The notes: generated from the letters alone by a model not told the origin. Numbered from the stretch's first letter, positions 1 to 8,648 are shown. The stretch is DNA of 64,000 bases from Prevotellaceae bacterium UBA2852 (GCA_002350855.1 DEFM01000002.1:1516-65515), one strand, 5' to 3'. A program made the numbers and translations.

Positions 1-551
1 GTAGTCATGATACCGCTCTGGATTGGAGCGTAGTCATTGAGAGCCTTAGTCATAGGAGCAAGGCAGTTAGTAGTACAAGAAGCTGCAGAGATAACTGTGT
101 CAGCCTTAGTAAGAGTCTTGTGGTTTACGTTGAATACGATAGTTGGAAGGTCGTTACCTGCAGGAGCAGAGATAACAACTTTCTTTGCACCAGCTGTGAG
201 GTGTGCAGATGCCTTATCCTTAGAAGTGTAGAAACCTGTGCACTCGAGAACTACGTCTACGTCGAGCTTACCCCAAGGAAGTTCAGCTGCGTTAGGAATA
301 GCATAGATAGTGATCTTCTTGCCGTCTACTACGATGAAGTCTTCACCTGCTTCAACAGTGTGCTTGTTTTCACCGAACTTGCCGCAGAAACCACCCTGAG
401 CTGTGTCATACTTGAGAAGGTGTGCAAGCATCTTTGGGCTTGTGAGGTCGTTGATAGCGACTACTTCATAACCTTCAGCCTCGAACATCTGACGGAAAGC
501 GAGGCGACCGATACGGCCGAAACCGTTAATAGCTACTTTTACGTTTGCCAT
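1..551 (-). CDS. gap: Glyceraldehyde-3-phosphate dehydrogenase, N-terminal part
   Basis: The first 183 codons are present and the gene runs off the left edge of the window. The enzyme oxidises glyceraldehyde 3-phosphate to 1,3-bisphosphoglycerate in cytoplasmic glycolysis. Reading the minus strand, the protein begins [20 protein letters not shown], which holds the NAD-binding glycine motif INGFGRIGR. The active-site stretch [12 protein letters not shown] is visible near residue 155, with the catalytic first cysteine. The ATG at 551 is the natural start because it lies right before the Rossmann fold. It is divergent from mscL across a 251-base gap holding back-to-back promoter boxes. Identity is clear; only the missing C-terminus cannot be judged. 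Confidence 0.96.
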   Translation of the reverse strand, partial: MANVKVAINGFGRIGRLAFRQMFEAEGYEVVAINDLTSPKMLAHLLKYDTAQGGFCGKFGENKHTVEAGEDFIVVDGKKITIYAIPNAAELPWGKLDVDVVLECTGFYTSKDKASAHLTAGAKKVVISAPAGNDLPTIVFNVNHKTLTKADTVISAASCTTNCLAPMTKALNDYAPIQSGIMT

Positions 552-735
552 TTCTTTTCTTTTTTTAAGGGTTAATAATATAGAAATTGTCTTTGATTTT
601 TAATTTTTATCCACAATTACATCTTTCTGCTGTACTGCAAGCAAAAAACAGGAATGTGCTTGCCAAAATGACTGTCCAAAAGATGTATTTTTTCATGAAT
701 TTGCTCTCTAAATACATTTTTTTCTTTTCAGTCTG

Positions 736-743
736 CAAATTTA
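736..743 (-). promoter_or_regulatory. Probable -7 box for gap
   Basis: On the minus strand this reads TAAATTTG, matching the Bacteroidota housekeeping -7 consensus TAnnTTTG. It would start a transcript near 730 with a leader of about 180 bases before the gap ATG. The box lies only 13 bases from the opposing mscL box, so the two promoters overlap. No clear -33 element was seen. Confidence 0.4.
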
Positions 744-755
744 CGTTTTTTTCTA

Positions 756-763
756 TATCTTTG
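756..763 (+). promoter_or_regulatory. Probable -7 box for mscL
   Basis: TATCTTTG matches TAnnTTTG and lies 40 bases before the mscL ATG, which would give a leader of roughly 30 bases. It is divergent from and overlapping with the gap promoter. Confidence 0.55.
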
Positions 764-802
764 CAACAGCAAACCATTATTTTTTAACAAAACAATTTGA
801 TT

Positions 803-1246
803 ATGGCTAAATTTGTCAAAGAATTCAAGGAATTTGCAACCCGTGGTAACGTAATGGACATGGCTGTCGGTGTTATCATCGGTGGTGCTTTCGGAAAGAT
901 TATCTCTTCCGTAGTTGACGACCTCATCATGCCTCTCGTAGGTAAGTTGCTGGGCAATGTGAACTTCACAGACCTCTACTGCGTGCTCGACAGCTCTGCT
1001 GAAGTGCCAGAAGGATCTGCTCTCTCTGCTGTTCGCGAAGCTGGTATTCCAGTATTCGCTTACGGTAATTTTATCCAGAACGTGGTTGACTTCCTCATCA
1101 TCGCATTGTGTATCTTCATGATGGTGAAGGCTGTGAACAAACTGAACCGCAAGAAGGAAGAACCTGCTCCTGAAGCTCCAGCTGAACCAAGCAACGAAGA
1201 GAAGCTGCTTGCTGAGATCAGAGATTTGCTGAAAGAGAAGAAATAG
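803..1246 (+). CDS. mscL: Large-conductance mechanosensitive channel MscL
   Basis: A 147-residue inner-membrane channel that opens under membrane tension to release solutes after osmotic downshock. The N-terminal amphipathic helix [16 protein letters not shown] is followed by the first membrane helix (about residues 15-42, with the small-residue motif [13 protein letters not shown]), a periplasmic loop (about 50-85), a second membrane helix (about 88-108) and a charged cytoplasmic helix ending DLLKEKK. An upstream in-frame TTG at 797 exists, but the ATG at 803 starts exactly at the conserved MscL N-terminus. Length is normal for the family. It is monocistronic, with a strong hairpin terminator behind it. 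Confidence 0.97.
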   Translation: MAKFVKEFKEFATRGNVMDMAVGVIIGGAFGKIISSVVDDLIMPLVGKLLGNVNFTDLYCVLDSSAEVPEGSALSAVREAGIPVFAYGNFIQNVVDFLIIALCIFMMVKAVNKLNRKKEEPAPEAPAEPSNEEKLLAEIRDLLKEKK

Positions 1247-1250
1247 AAAA

Positions 1251-1284
1251 GTCCCCCTTGCCCCCTCCCTGCGAGGGCGGGGAG
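1251..1284. repeat. GC-rich palindromic repeat copy behind mscL
   Basis: The text GTCCCCCTTGCCCCCTCCCT, then GCG, then AGGGCGGGGAG is an imperfect palindrome of C-runs and G-runs. Related sequences occur at 3782-3820, 44319-44350, 59521-59552 and inside pyrI and ileS. It sits between the mscL stop and its terminator. Confidence 0.5.
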
Positions 1285-1291
1285 TAAATAG

Positions 1292-1324
1292 AAAAGGATG
1301 TGAAATGATTCACATCCTTTTTTA
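1292..1324. terminator. Bidirectional intrinsic terminator between mscL and the SH3-like protein gene
   Basis: A perfect 13-bp stem (1292-1304 with 1309-1321, core AAAAGGATGTGAA) with a 4-base loop ATGA, followed by a T-run on the plus strand and preceded by A residues that serve as a T-run on the minus strand. It ends mscL from one side and the convergent gene at 1327-2325 from the other. Confidence 0.85.
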
Positions 1325-1326
1325 TG

Positions 1327-2325
1327 TTAATAATTATATGTATCTACGGGGTGATGGTAGGTTGTGGTGTCGAAGACGAATTTGGTAGGGTGAGGAGCGC
1401 CTTGGAATTTGATCCATACATCAAAAATATGGGGTTCGGGCTGCGACTTGAGGAAGTCTTCGAGTTCTGCTTCTGTGATGCGGTCGGGATGGAAGGTCAG
1501 ATCTAAAGAACTTTCACCTTCGGTAATGTATTTCTTAGCGAATTCCATTGATGTGCCATAACTGTCGTAGTCAGCCATCACTAAATAGTTGTTAACCTTA
1601 TGTCCGATGCGGCACCAAGAATCGCGTGACGGTGAACCAAGGAAATAGGTGCCGATAAGGTAGCCCTTTCCGCCTTTCACTTCCCCACCCTCATCGTAGA
1701 ACTCGAATTCGTTGACTCCGGACATGGATTCTGCAGGATAGGCTTCGGTGCAGAATTCTTTCATGACATAGAATTCAAACGATTCGGATAGACTGCCGTA
1801 GCTATAGTTGCCGAAGTATAGGCAGTACCACTCGTCGGTCTCGTTAAGCACTGGGAGAATTGTTCCTGACGGAAAATGGAAAGGCTCAAAACCATCAATT
1901 TGAGTCCACGAGAATTCCAGATAATCAAAACCCCTATAGTAAAGTCGCGGTGTGTCGGTAGATGGTCCCTTGCGCAGATTGAGGTCGGAAGGACGTATTC
2001 GGACGAACTTCTCCCAACGTGGCACCTTGAGCGTCATCACGGGCTTCTCCTTCACTTCCTGCTTCTCAACAACAGTCTCTTCCTCGGTAGTAGCTACCGG
2101 TGAAGAGGGCTTATTCAGATTGTCTTTAAGAAGGAAAATGAAAACCACTACGAGGGCGGCAATCACTATCAGAAAAGCAGAGATGATAATAGCTTTCTTC
2201 GTCTTACCGCTTTTCTGCGGTCTGCCTACATCTTTAAGTATATCGGCATAGGGTGAAGAAGCAAAGGGATTGTTAGGATTGGGAGAAGAGGATTGGTTGT
2301 TGAATAGTTGGGTGTTATTATCCAT
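1327..2325 (-). CDS. Membrane-anchored protein with a bacterial SH3-like region, function unknown
   Basis: A 332-residue protein. Residues 1-43 are polar, rich in Asn, Ser and Pro, and likely cytoplasmic. A single membrane helix spans about 44-66, so the rest should lie in the periplasm. Around 108-125 the text VRIRPSDLNLRKGPSTDTPR has the NLRxGPST signature of bacterial SH3 domains, which often bind cell-wall peptides. The remaining part is rich in aromatic and acidic residues and I do not recognise it. The gene is alone, with its own probable promoter at 2377-2384 and a shared terminator at 1292-1324. A cell-envelope role is an inference from topology and the SH3-like motif. Confidence 0.75.
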   Translation of the reverse strand: MDNNTQLFNNQSSSPNPNNPFASSPYADILKDVGRPQKSGKTKKAIIISAFLIVIAALVVVFIFLLKDNLNKPSSPVATTEEETVVEKQEVKEKPVMTLKVPRWEKFVRIRPSDLNLRKGPSTDTPRLYYRGFDYLEFSWTQIDGFEPFHFPSGTILPVLNETDEWYCLYFGNYSYGSLSESFEFYVMKEFCTEAYPAESMSGVNEFEFYDEGGEVKGGKGYLIGTYFLGSPSRDSWCRIGHKVNNYLVMADYDSYGTSMEFAKKYITEGESSLDLTFHPDRITEAELEDFLKSQPEPHIFDVWIKFQGAPHPTKFVFDTTTYHHPVDTYNY

Positions 2326-2376
2326 ATTGGTGCGTATTTAGCTATTGGAAATCATGCATAAGTTCATAACTTCTGG

Positions 2377-2384
2377 CAAAAATA
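2377..2384 (-). promoter_or_regulatory. Probable -7 box for the SH3-like protein gene
   Basis: TATTTTTG on the minus strand matches TAnnTTTG and lies about 52 bases upstream of the start codon at 2325. Confidence 0.45.
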
Positions 2385-2407
2385 CAACCATTTTGTCATT
2401 AACGCAA

Positions 2408-2453
2408 ATAAAACAATAAAAAAGAAAAGGATGAGAAATAAATCACATCCTTT
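2408..2453 (-). terminator. Intrinsic terminator of the oad operon
   Basis: The arms AAAGGATG (2426-2433) and CATCCTTT (2446-2453) pair, with two further pairs inside the loop; on the minus strand the stem is followed by a T-rich run (complement of 2408-2425). It lies 50 bases past the oadB stop. Its stem core is the same as in the terminators at 1292 and 28819. Confidence 0.75.
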
Positions 2454-2473
2454 CCTATTAAAGTTATAGAGGA

Positions 2474-2492
2474 TTCTGCGGGAACCGCAGAA
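2474..2492 (-). other. Short hairpin right behind oadB
   Basis: An 8-bp perfect stem (TTCTGCGG with CCGCAGAA, 3-base loop) starts 9 bases past the oadB stop. It has no T-run, so it may protect the 3' end or act with the terminator at 2408-2453. Confidence 0.45.
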
Positions 2493-2501
2493 CACGGGGA
2501 A

Positions 2502-3749
2502 CTACGACAAGAACGCTATAAGCACACCAGCTGCGACTGCAGAACCAATGACACCGGAGATGTTAGAGGACATGCAGTAGTTGAGCACGTGGTTCTTTGG
2601 GTCGTACTTGGTAGCGATGTCGTTGCAGACACGGCTTGCCATAGGTACGGCTGAAAGTCCTGTTGCACCGATGAGCGGATTGATCTTCTTCTTTGTGAAG
2701 AGGTTGAACAGCTTCACAAGCATGATACCCGCTGTAATAGAGAGGGCGAATGCGAGGAATCCACCGACTACGATACCGATTGTTGTCCAGTTGAGGAATG
2801 CAGCAACAGTCATTGTAGCTCCGACACAGAGTCCGAGGAATACGGTTGCGGTGTTCATGATACCGTTGCTGATAGTGTTGAAGAGGCGGCTGGTGTCGCT
2901 TCCGATTTCCTTCAGCAGGTTACCGAACATAAGCATACCGATAAGTGCTACGGCTGTAGGAACGAATATTGCAACTACTGTAGTTACGGCGATTGGGAAG
3001 ATAATCTTCACCACGCGCATGTTCTTAATTTCGTTTTTTGGTGGGAACTTCTTATCCTGCTCCTTCATGTTGATCATGAGTTCCTTGCGTGTGCAAGTGA
3101 GTTTGACAACAAGAGGAATAATCACCGGCACGAGAGCCATGTAGCTGTAGGCAGCGATGGCGATAGGACCGAGGAGGTGCGGAGCCAGCTTGATGGTAGT
3201 AAAGATGGCTGTAGGTCCGTCAGCTCCACCGATGATACCGAGTGATGCTGCTTCCTGCATAGTGAAACCCATGAGTACGGCACAAGTAAGAACCATGAAG
3301 ATACCGAACTGTGCAGCAGCACCGAAGATACTCAGACGCAGGTTACGGAGCATAGGTCCGAAGTCAGTCAAGGCACCGACACCCATGAATATTACCGGTG
3401 GCAGGAATCCTGTCTTGATAAGAGCATAATAGAGGAAGTTCATAAGTCCGAGGTCGTGAGCAATCTCGGGCAGAGACATCTCGTAGATGTTCTTCTTCAC
3501 CTCAATGCCATTCTTAAGATATGTGACCATTCCCTCTCCGTCAGCCTGAAGCACACCCATGTCGCCGCCTGGGAAGTTAGCGATAAGCACACCGAAGGCG
3601 ATTGGCACGAGAAGGAGCGGCTCATAGTGCTTCACGATGCCCAGATAGAGCAGCACGAAGGCTATGGCGTACATGATGAGGTAGGACGGATCAGCGATAA
3701 GGTCGCTGAGTGCCGTCATCTCGTATAAATTGTTAAATATATCACCCAT
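2502..3749 (-). CDS. oadB: Sodium-translocating decarboxylase, membrane subunit beta
   Basis: A 415-residue multi-helix inner-membrane protein, the subunit that decarboxylates carboxybiotin and pumps Na+ outward. Family marks include the GGADGPTAIFTT motif near residue 175 (its Asp belongs to the sodium site) and the C-terminal repeat half with NISGVIGSAVAAG near 395. Length and hydrophobic pattern fit OadB/MmdB/GcdB. The substrate is set by the alpha subunit, so the neighbour at 3822 points to oxaloacetate or a related oxo-acid. It is the last gene of the operon oadG-oadA-oadB. A GC-rich hairpin lies in the 72-base gap from oadA, which may tune its expression. Confidence 0.95.
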   Translation of the reverse strand: MGDIFNNLYEMTALSDLIADPSYLIMYAIAFVLLYLGIVKHYEPLLLVPIAFGVLIANFPGGDMGVLQADGEGMVTYLKNGIEVKKNIYEMSLPEIAHDLGLMNFLYYALIKTGFLPPVIFMGVGALTDFGPMLRNLRLSIFGAAAQFGIFMVLTCAVLMGFTMQEAASLGIIGGADGPTAIFTTIKLAPHLLGPIAIAAYSYMALVPVIIPLVVKLTCTRKELMINMKEQDKKFPPKNEIKNMRVVKIIFPIAVTTVVAIFVPTAVALIGMLMFGNLLKEIGSDTSRLFNTISNGIMNTATVFLGLCVGATMTVAAFLNWTTIGIVVGGFLAFALSITAGIMLVKLFNLFTKKKINPLIGATGLSAVPMASRVCNDIATKYDPKNHVLNYCMSSNISGVIGSAVAAGVLIAFLS

Positions 3750-3781
3750 AATAAGTACAAAGTTTTAAGTACAGATCAAGT

Positions 3782-3820
3782 AACCACTCCCCTTCCCTGT
3801 GAAGAGTAAGGGGGAGGTTC
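3782..3820. repeat. GC-rich hairpin repeat between oadA and oadB
   Basis: Arms AACCACTCCCCTT and AAGGGGGAGGTT pair around the text CCCTGTGAAGAGT. It resembles the repeat at 1251-1284 and the copies near pyrB-pyrI. As a transcribed intercistronic stem it could stabilise the upstream message or lower oadB expression. Confidence 0.5.
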
Positions 3821-3821
3821 T

Positions 3822-5657
3822 TTATCCTATCTTCATGATTACATCGTCTTCTTCAACAGAGTTGCCTGAGTTGACGAGGATGGCTGTGATGACACCGTCG
3901 CGGTCTGCCTTGATGGCGTTGAAGGTCTTCATTGCCTCTATATAACCGACTGTATCACCTTCCTTTACAGCGTCACCAACCTTAACAGGTGTCTCAGAGT
4001 TATCCTTGACGAGATAGAACTTACCTTCGAGTGGAGCAAGAAGATCAGAACCTTCGCCGGCTGTAGCTGCAGGGGGAGCAGGAGCAGCACTTGCAGCAGG
4101 TACTTCGCCACCGTAAGCGATATCTACCTTGTAGTTCTGACCACCAACGTTGACTGTGATGCTCTTTGGAAGTTCTGCACCGGCAGTAGGAGCGTTCTTG
4201 GCAGCCTTGCGCTTAGCGAGGTCTTCGAGGAAGTCTGCCTTAGCCTTGCCGCTCTTGTAAGCACGATACTGTTCTGGGTGCATAGCGAGTTCGAAGAGTT
4301 CTTCGTCGTCCTCACCAAGTTCCCAACCGTTTTCCTCCATTTCCTTGCGGAACTCATCGAGTTTGTCTGGGAAGTAAGACTGTGGATCTTGAGTCTCAAA
4401 CTCACGACCCTGGTCTTTTGCCATCTTCACGAGTTCTGGAGCTACAGGACCAGGCAGCTGACCTGCCTTGCCGAGAATCATATCCCAGATAGTGTCGGCA
4501 ATCATTGACCAACGATCCTTACCCTTCTCCATCTGCATGACGTTCATGAGGGCGAGGTTCTTGACATACTGAGAGAATGGAGTTACGAGGCATGGATAAC
4601 CAACCTTTGGCCAAACGTAAGCAACTTCGTCGAAGAGCTTAATGAGAAGGTCGTCGGTAGTAAGCTCTGGCTGACCGTTCTTAACCTTCCACTTGTTGAG
4701 TGACTTAAGGTTATCCTCAAGGTCTGTCATCAAAGAACCCATCATACCGCCTGGAAGACCTGGTTTAACGAGCAGCGAGTTGTTGATGTGGTTGAGGTCT
4801 GGAATATAGTATCCGAGGAAGTCGTCGCACATCTCCTGAATCATGGTACGTGCTTCCATATAAGCAGCCATATTGATTTCCTTCACCTTGAAGCCAGCGT
4901 CCTTGAGCATCTCCTGAACGGCGATGATGTCAGCATGACCTGTACCCCAAGAGAGTGGAGACATACCAGTGTCGACGTAGTCACAACCTGCGTTGCAGAC
5001 TTCAAGGATAGAAGCCATGTTGAAGCCAGGACCGGCGTGAGAGTGATACTGGATAATGATATTCTTCTTGTAAGCCTTGATTCCGGCAACAATCTTACCG
5101 AGAGATACAGGACGTCCGATACCAGCCATGTCCTTCAGACAGATTTCGTCAGCGCCAGCGTCGATAAGTGTCTTGGCAAGGTCTACATAGTATTCAACTG
5201 TATGGATTGGAGAGTGAGTGATGCAAAGGCTTGCCTGTGCAATCATACCTGCTTCCTTGGCATAGATGATTGAAGGGATGATGTTGCGAGCGTCGTTGAG
5301 TCCGCAGAAAATACGAGTGATGTCTGTTCCCTGAGCCTTCTTAACCTTATAGAAAAGCTTACGAACGTCCTTTGGAACAGGACTCATGCGGAGAGCGTTG
5401 AGTGCACGGTCGAGCATGTGTGTCTGGATTCCAGCCTCATGGAAAGGCTTTGTCCATTCACGAACAGACTTGTTTGGGTTTTCTCCGTAGAGGAGGTTAA
5501 CTTGTTCGAAGCCACCACCGTTAGTCTCTACACGGTCGAAGCATCCCATTTTGATGATAGCTGGAGCTATCTTTACGAGTTGGTCAACACGTGGCTGATA
5601 CTTACCAGCACTCTGCCACATATCACGGAAGACCAAGCTGAACTTTACTTCTTTCAT
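3822..5657 (-). CDS. oadA: Biotin-dependent oxaloacetate decarboxylase-type alpha subunit
   Basis: A 611-residue cytoplasmic protein with three parts: an HMGL-like carboxyltransferase TIM barrel (about 1-280), a conserved PYC/OADA domain (about 290-450), and a biotinyl domain at the C-terminus (about 535-611), joined by an Ala/Pro linker near 525. Metal and substrate residues are visible in FRDMWQS, CLKDMAGIG and YHSHAGPG. The biotinylated lysine is K577 in EAMKTFNAI. It moves carboxyl from oxaloacetate to biotin, which OadB then decarboxylates while pumping Na+. The same architecture is often called pyruvate carboxylase subunit B; neighbouring oadB and oadG favour the pump. Its ATG lies 39 bases past oadG. 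Confidence 0.93.
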   Translation of the reverse strand: MKEVKFSLVFRDMWQSAGKYQPRVDQLVKIAPAIIKMGCFDRVETNGGGFEQVNLLYGENPNKSVREWTKPFHEAGIQTHMLDRALNALRMSPVPKDVRKLFYKVKKAQGTDITRIFCGLNDARNIIPSIIYAKEAGMIAQASLCITHSPIHTVEYYVDLAKTLIDAGADEICLKDMAGIGRPVSLGKIVAGIKAYKKNIIIQYHSHAGPGFNMASILEVCNAGCDYVDTGMSPLSWGTGHADIIAVQEMLKDAGFKVKEINMAAYMEARTMIQEMCDDFLGYYIPDLNHINNSLLVKPGLPGGMMGSLMTDLEDNLKSLNKWKVKNGQPELTTDDLLIKLFDEVAYVWPKVGYPCLVTPFSQYVKNLALMNVMQMEKGKDRWSMIADTIWDMILGKAGQLPGPVAPELVKMAKDQGREFETQDPQSYFPDKLDEFRKEMEENGWELGEDDEELFELAMHPEQYRAYKSGKAKADFLEDLAKRKAAKNAPTAGAELPKSITVNVGGQNYKVDIAYGGEVPAASAAPAPPAATAGEGSDLLAPLEGKFYLVKDNSETPVKVGDAVKEGDTVGYIEAMKTFNAIKADRDGVITAILVNSGNSVEEDDVIMKIG

Positions 5658-5696
5658 CTTATGATTTACGAATTAACTGATTTACAATGTAGGTTT

Positions 5697-5957
5697 TTAC
5701 AATTTTGTGATTTTTGTCACTTGACCCTTACCGCCAGTGAGCTGGTCAACGGCAGCCTTGATGATGCTTTGTGTCTGGGCATCTACGGCTACTGGGGCAG
5801 CGGCAGTCTTAACAGCCTTCTTTACCTCCTCTGCAGGAGCAATCTTGTTGACAATCGCAATAAGCAGTTTGCCAAGATTGATTACGATAAGCAGAATGGC
5901 GAAAACGGTGAGCATACCCACAGCAAGAAGTCCAAATGCTTGATTCAGATTTTCCAT
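5697..5957 (-). CDS. oadG: Sodium-pump decarboxylase gamma subunit
   Basis: An 86-residue protein with one N-terminal membrane helix (about residues 8-33, AFGLLAVGMLTVFAILLIVI) and a short polar, Ala-rich tail. Gamma subunits of this family hold the alpha and beta subunits together at the membrane and are this size. It is the first gene of the operon with oadA and oadB. Sequence conservation in the family is weak, so the call rests on topology, length and position. Confidence 0.88.
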   Translation of the reverse strand: MENLNQAFGLLAVGMLTVFAILLIVINLGKLLIAIVNKIAPAEEVKKAVKTAAAPVAVDAQTQSIIKAAVDQLTGGKGQVTKITKL

Positions 5958-6079
5958 AAATAGAGAATATGTTTATAGATAATAAAAAACAACCTTAAAA
6001 ACTTACATGTACTATATCCAACGATTATACCATATATTATTTATTGGCCATCCTAAATCCAATTGGCATAATACAAAAA

Positions 6080-6107
6080 GCAACACTTTCTTCTCAAAAA
6101 GTGTTGC
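6080..6107 (-). promoter_or_regulatory. Stem-loop at the predicted 5' end of the oad transcript
   Basis: A perfect 10-bp inverted repeat (GCAACACTTT at 6080-6089 with AAAGTGTTGC at 6098-6107) touches the -7 box at 6107-6114, so it would lie at or very near the 5' end of the oadGAB message. Such 5' stems can slow mRNA decay; as DNA it could also be an operator. Confidence 0.5.
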
Positions 6108-6114
6108 AAATATA
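6107..6114 (-). promoter_or_regulatory. Probable -7 box of the oad operon
   Basis: TATATTTG on the minus strand matches TAnnTTTG. It gives a leader of about 140 bases before oadG. Confidence 0.5.
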
Positions 6115-6228
6115 CATAAATTTTCGCGAAAGCTAAAGAAAAAGCGCCCACAATTACATTTTTATGCAAAAATTCATCTTATATGCAAAAAATATACTGC
6201 TGAATTGAAAAATTTTCAACAAGACAAA

Positions 6229-6981
6229 TTACAATTTCTTTGGTGGAGTGACAACAAAGAAAGTGTCCCAGATCTTCTTGACCGATGAGAAATTGTGCAT
6301 AATAATCTCTGCAGAGCGGGTAAAATTCTTGTATTCACGTTGACGCGACTTGTCAATATGCTTCATCACGTTCTTGTCTGTAACCTCAAAGATATCCATG
6401 TCGTAGATGAAATAGAAGGTGTCGAGGACAGGCAGGGGACGCTCTTCTGGATTTCCAACATAAGAACCAATCAGATTGAGAGACAGAGATCCAAAGTCTC
6501 CCTGAATGGTTACAGCTCCCAAGCTACTGACATCCTGACCATTACGCTTGTGCTGCTCGATATCAACCGTACGCACTCTAAGGATTTTGCCAAAAGCGTC
6601 TTCGTGAACGATTTTTGCAAAGTTCTTGCCACCGATAGCCATGTAGCGATCACCGTTTCTGAAAGTCACCAATCCTACATTTGATGGATCAGCCTGCATG
6701 AGAGTGTCTTTATTGACATAATAGAGGCATTGGTTGCCGATATGGATATTGCATGGCACAATCGTACGTTTCTTATTGAAAAAGCCGGTAACGACCTCTG
6801 CTGTGCGGAAACGGCGGTTAAGGAACGGCCACGCTCCTGTTGGTTCCCATTCCTTATCTTCATTTGCCAACAACACAGAGTCGTTCTCTTCCTCCACAGT
6901 TAAGGGGGAAAGAATCTGAGCCGATGCCGGCATGGTCCGCATTGACATCAGAACAAGGCTAAGTGTAATGATTTTCTTCAT
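6229..6981 (-). CDS. Secreted protein of unknown function
   Basis: A 250-residue protein with a signal peptide (MKKIITLSLVLMSM, cleavage likely after ASA or near AQ at about 21). The mature part is of mixed beta character with no motif that I recognise; it ends in a basic, aromatic stretch (FFVVTPPKKL). It begins 12 bases after the stop of the coiled-coil lipoprotein gene at 6994-7848, so the two are very likely co-transcribed and may act together in the envelope. No cysteines suggest a lipobox or metal site. Gene reality is supported by the signal peptide and operon spacing. Confidence 0.75.
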   Translation of the reverse strand: MKKIITLSLVLMSMRTMPASAQILSPLTVEEENDSVLLANEDKEWEPTGAWPFLNRRFRTAEVVTGFFNKKRTIVPCNIHIGNQCLYYVNKDTLMQADPSNVGLVTFRNGDRYMAIGGKNFAKIVHEDAFGKILRVRTVDIEQHKRNGQDVSSLGAVTIQGDFGSLSLNLIGSYVGNPEERPLPVLDTFYFIYDMDIFEVTDKNVMKHIDKSRQREYKNFTRSAEIIMHNFSSVKKIWDTFFVVTPPKKL

Positions 6982-6993
6982 AAAATTTACTTT

Positions 6994-7848
6994 TTACTTC
7001 ACTCTTACAACGAGATACTTGGATACACTCCAGAATTTGTAAGTATCGGTGATATGGAGAGTATATTCGCCCTTGGCATCCTTCATGAGAGTGTATGAAC
7101 CGCTTGGGTGATTAGTAAGCAGTTTAGCATACTTTGAACCGAAAGGAATGACAGTGGTTTCGCGAATATCGATTTTGATGAAATAGTCTTTGTCATAATC
7201 ACCGTTCTTGAGCACATCGCCAGAATCGAGAATCTTGTGTTCCTTCAGTTCCTTGCTGGTGCCATAGACATACCAGGCAGTATTGAGCTGAGCATCCTGA
7301 TTCTCAACAATCTGAGTCTTATTCTTATTTTCCTCCACGAGATTGGTGTTCTGACGGTTCAGATGAACAATTGAAGAGTCGAGTTTCTCAATCTTAAGGT
7401 CTTTTTCGGCAAGACTACTACGAAGTTCTGCGATTTCCTTCTTGTGTTCCTCAAGTTGAGCGGTAAGAGTAGTAAGTTTGGCTTTCAACTGAGCGCCTGC
7501 AGAAGAACTGTTCTTCAACTGGCGTTCAAGTTCAGCAATCTTCTTGCGGTTCGAAGCCATTGTCTCCTCAATGAAGAGAAGGTTTTCACGGATACTTTCC
7601 TCAGAGTTATTGCCTTCCACGTCGTTACCGAGCAATGTGATACGTCCCTCAGCCTCGTTGATTTGAGCAAAACCTGTCTCAACATCGTTTATAAGACCAA
7701 GCAGACGATCCTGCTGATTTCGCTGAATCTTCAGTTCACGTTCCAAAGAATCTGCACGCATTTTCTCACGGTTAACTTCTTGTTTGTCAGAATTATTGCA
7801 TGAGAACATCAATGCAGCAATACTAATCAAAAAAATAGTCTTTTTCAT
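6994..7848 (-). CDS. Coiled-coil lipoprotein, function unknown
   Basis: A 284-residue protein with a lipoprotein signal peptide (MKKTIFLISIAALMFSC, lipidated Cys17). Residues about 25-185 are one long coiled coil, rich in Leu, Lys, Glu and Gln (for example EELERQ-like heptads and LIEKLDSSIVHLNRQN). The C-terminal 95 residues form a small domain beginning NTAWYVYGTSKELKEHKIL, a pattern I associate with uncharacterised Bacteroidota envelope proteins. It should be anchored in the outer membrane or periplasm. It stands 56 bases behind rsmI and 12 bases before the secreted protein at 6229. Confidence 0.8.
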   Translation of the reverse strand: MKKTIFLISIAALMFSCNNSDKQEVNREKMRADSLERELKIQRNQQDRLLGLINDVETGFAQINEAEGRITLLGNDVEGNNSEESIRENLLFIEETMASNRKKIAELERQLKNSSSAGAQLKAKLTTLTAQLEEHKKEIAELRSSLAEKDLKIEKLDSSIVHLNRQNTNLVEENKNKTQIVENQDAQLNTAWYVYGTSKELKEHKILDSGDVLKNGDYDKDYFIKIDIRETTVIPFGSKYAKLLTNHPSGSYTLMKDAKGEYTLHITDTYKFWSVSKYLVVRVK

Positions 7849-7904
7849 AACTTGTTATTTTGTTAAATTAAGTCTCGGATGTATGTATAAATATTTATCT
7901 CGAA

Positions 7905-8648
7905 TTAGTCTTCATCGAGGTTTTCTTTCTTATATTTATTCTTGGATTTGTTAATTTCCTTAACGGGCTTCTCTGCGTTCTGGTTGCCAGCAACTACAAT
8001 CACGATTTCTCCACGTGGTTCAGTCTCTGTGAAATGCTGAACCAATTCCTGTAAAGTGCCTCTTACCGTCTCTTCGTGAATCTTGCTGATTTCTCTGCTA
8101 ACACTTGCAAGACGTTCTGAGCCAAAGACTTCGCAGAACTGAGCCAATGTCTTCAAAAGACGGTAAGGTGATTCGTAGAAAATGATAGTTCGTTCCTCAT
8201 CCTTCAGTGTTTCAAGGCGCGACTGACGTCCTTTCTTCTGTGGAAGGAAACCTTCGAAACAGAATTTGTCGACAGGCAATCCAGAAGAAACTATCGCAGG
8301 AACGAAAGCGGTAGGTCCAGGTAAAGTGATAACTTCTATTTCATTGCGAACACACTCACGAACAAGGAGGAAGCCCGGATCGCTGATGGCAGGAGTTCCC
8401 GCATCGCTAATGAGAGCAACATTCTCACCGGCTTTGATGCGATTGACTACAGAATCAGTAGTTTGGTGTTCGTTAAACTTATGATGAGAGAGCAATTCCT
8501 TGTGTATATCATAATGCTTCAGCAACACACTTGACGTGCGTGTATCTTCAGCAAGAATAAGGTCAACACTCTTGAGTGTGTTGATTGCCCTGAAGGTGAA
8601 GTCCTCCATATTGCCTACCGGAGTCGGTACAACAAATAGTGTTCCCAT
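7905..8648 (-). CDS. rsmI: 16S rRNA (cytidine(1402)-2'-O)-methyltransferase
   Basis: A 247-residue cytoplasmic SAM-dependent enzyme that methylates the 2'-hydroxyl of C1402 in the ribosomal decoding centre. The N-terminus MGTLFVVPTPVGNMEDFTFR has the tetrapyrrole-methylase-type SAM site of the family. LAEDTRTSSVLLKHY, SDAGTPAISDPGF and LPGPTAFVPAIVSSGLP are the other RsmI marks. A basic C-terminal tail (KEINKSKNKYKKENLDED) is an extra beyond the core. It is read with the histidine kinase gene (63-base gap) and the two envelope genes downstream. Confidence 0.95.
   Translation of the reverse strand: MGTLFVVPTPVGNMEDFTFRAINTLKSVDLILAEDTRTSSVLLKHYDIHKELLSHHKFNEHQTTDSVVNRIKAGENVALISDAGTPAISDPGFLLVRECVRNEIEVITLPGPTAFVPAIVSSGLPVDKFCFEGFLPQKKGRQSRLETLKDEERTIIFYESPYRLLKTLAQFCEVFGSERLASVSREISKIHEETVRGTLQELVQHFTETEPRGEIVIVVAGNQNAEKPVKEINKSKNKYKKENLDED

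Noticed and set aside
6007..6288. 93-codon frame in the gap before oadG
   Set aside because: It runs through the oad promoter and leader hairpin and ends antisense to the secreted protein gene; composition is that of AT-rich noncoding DNA.
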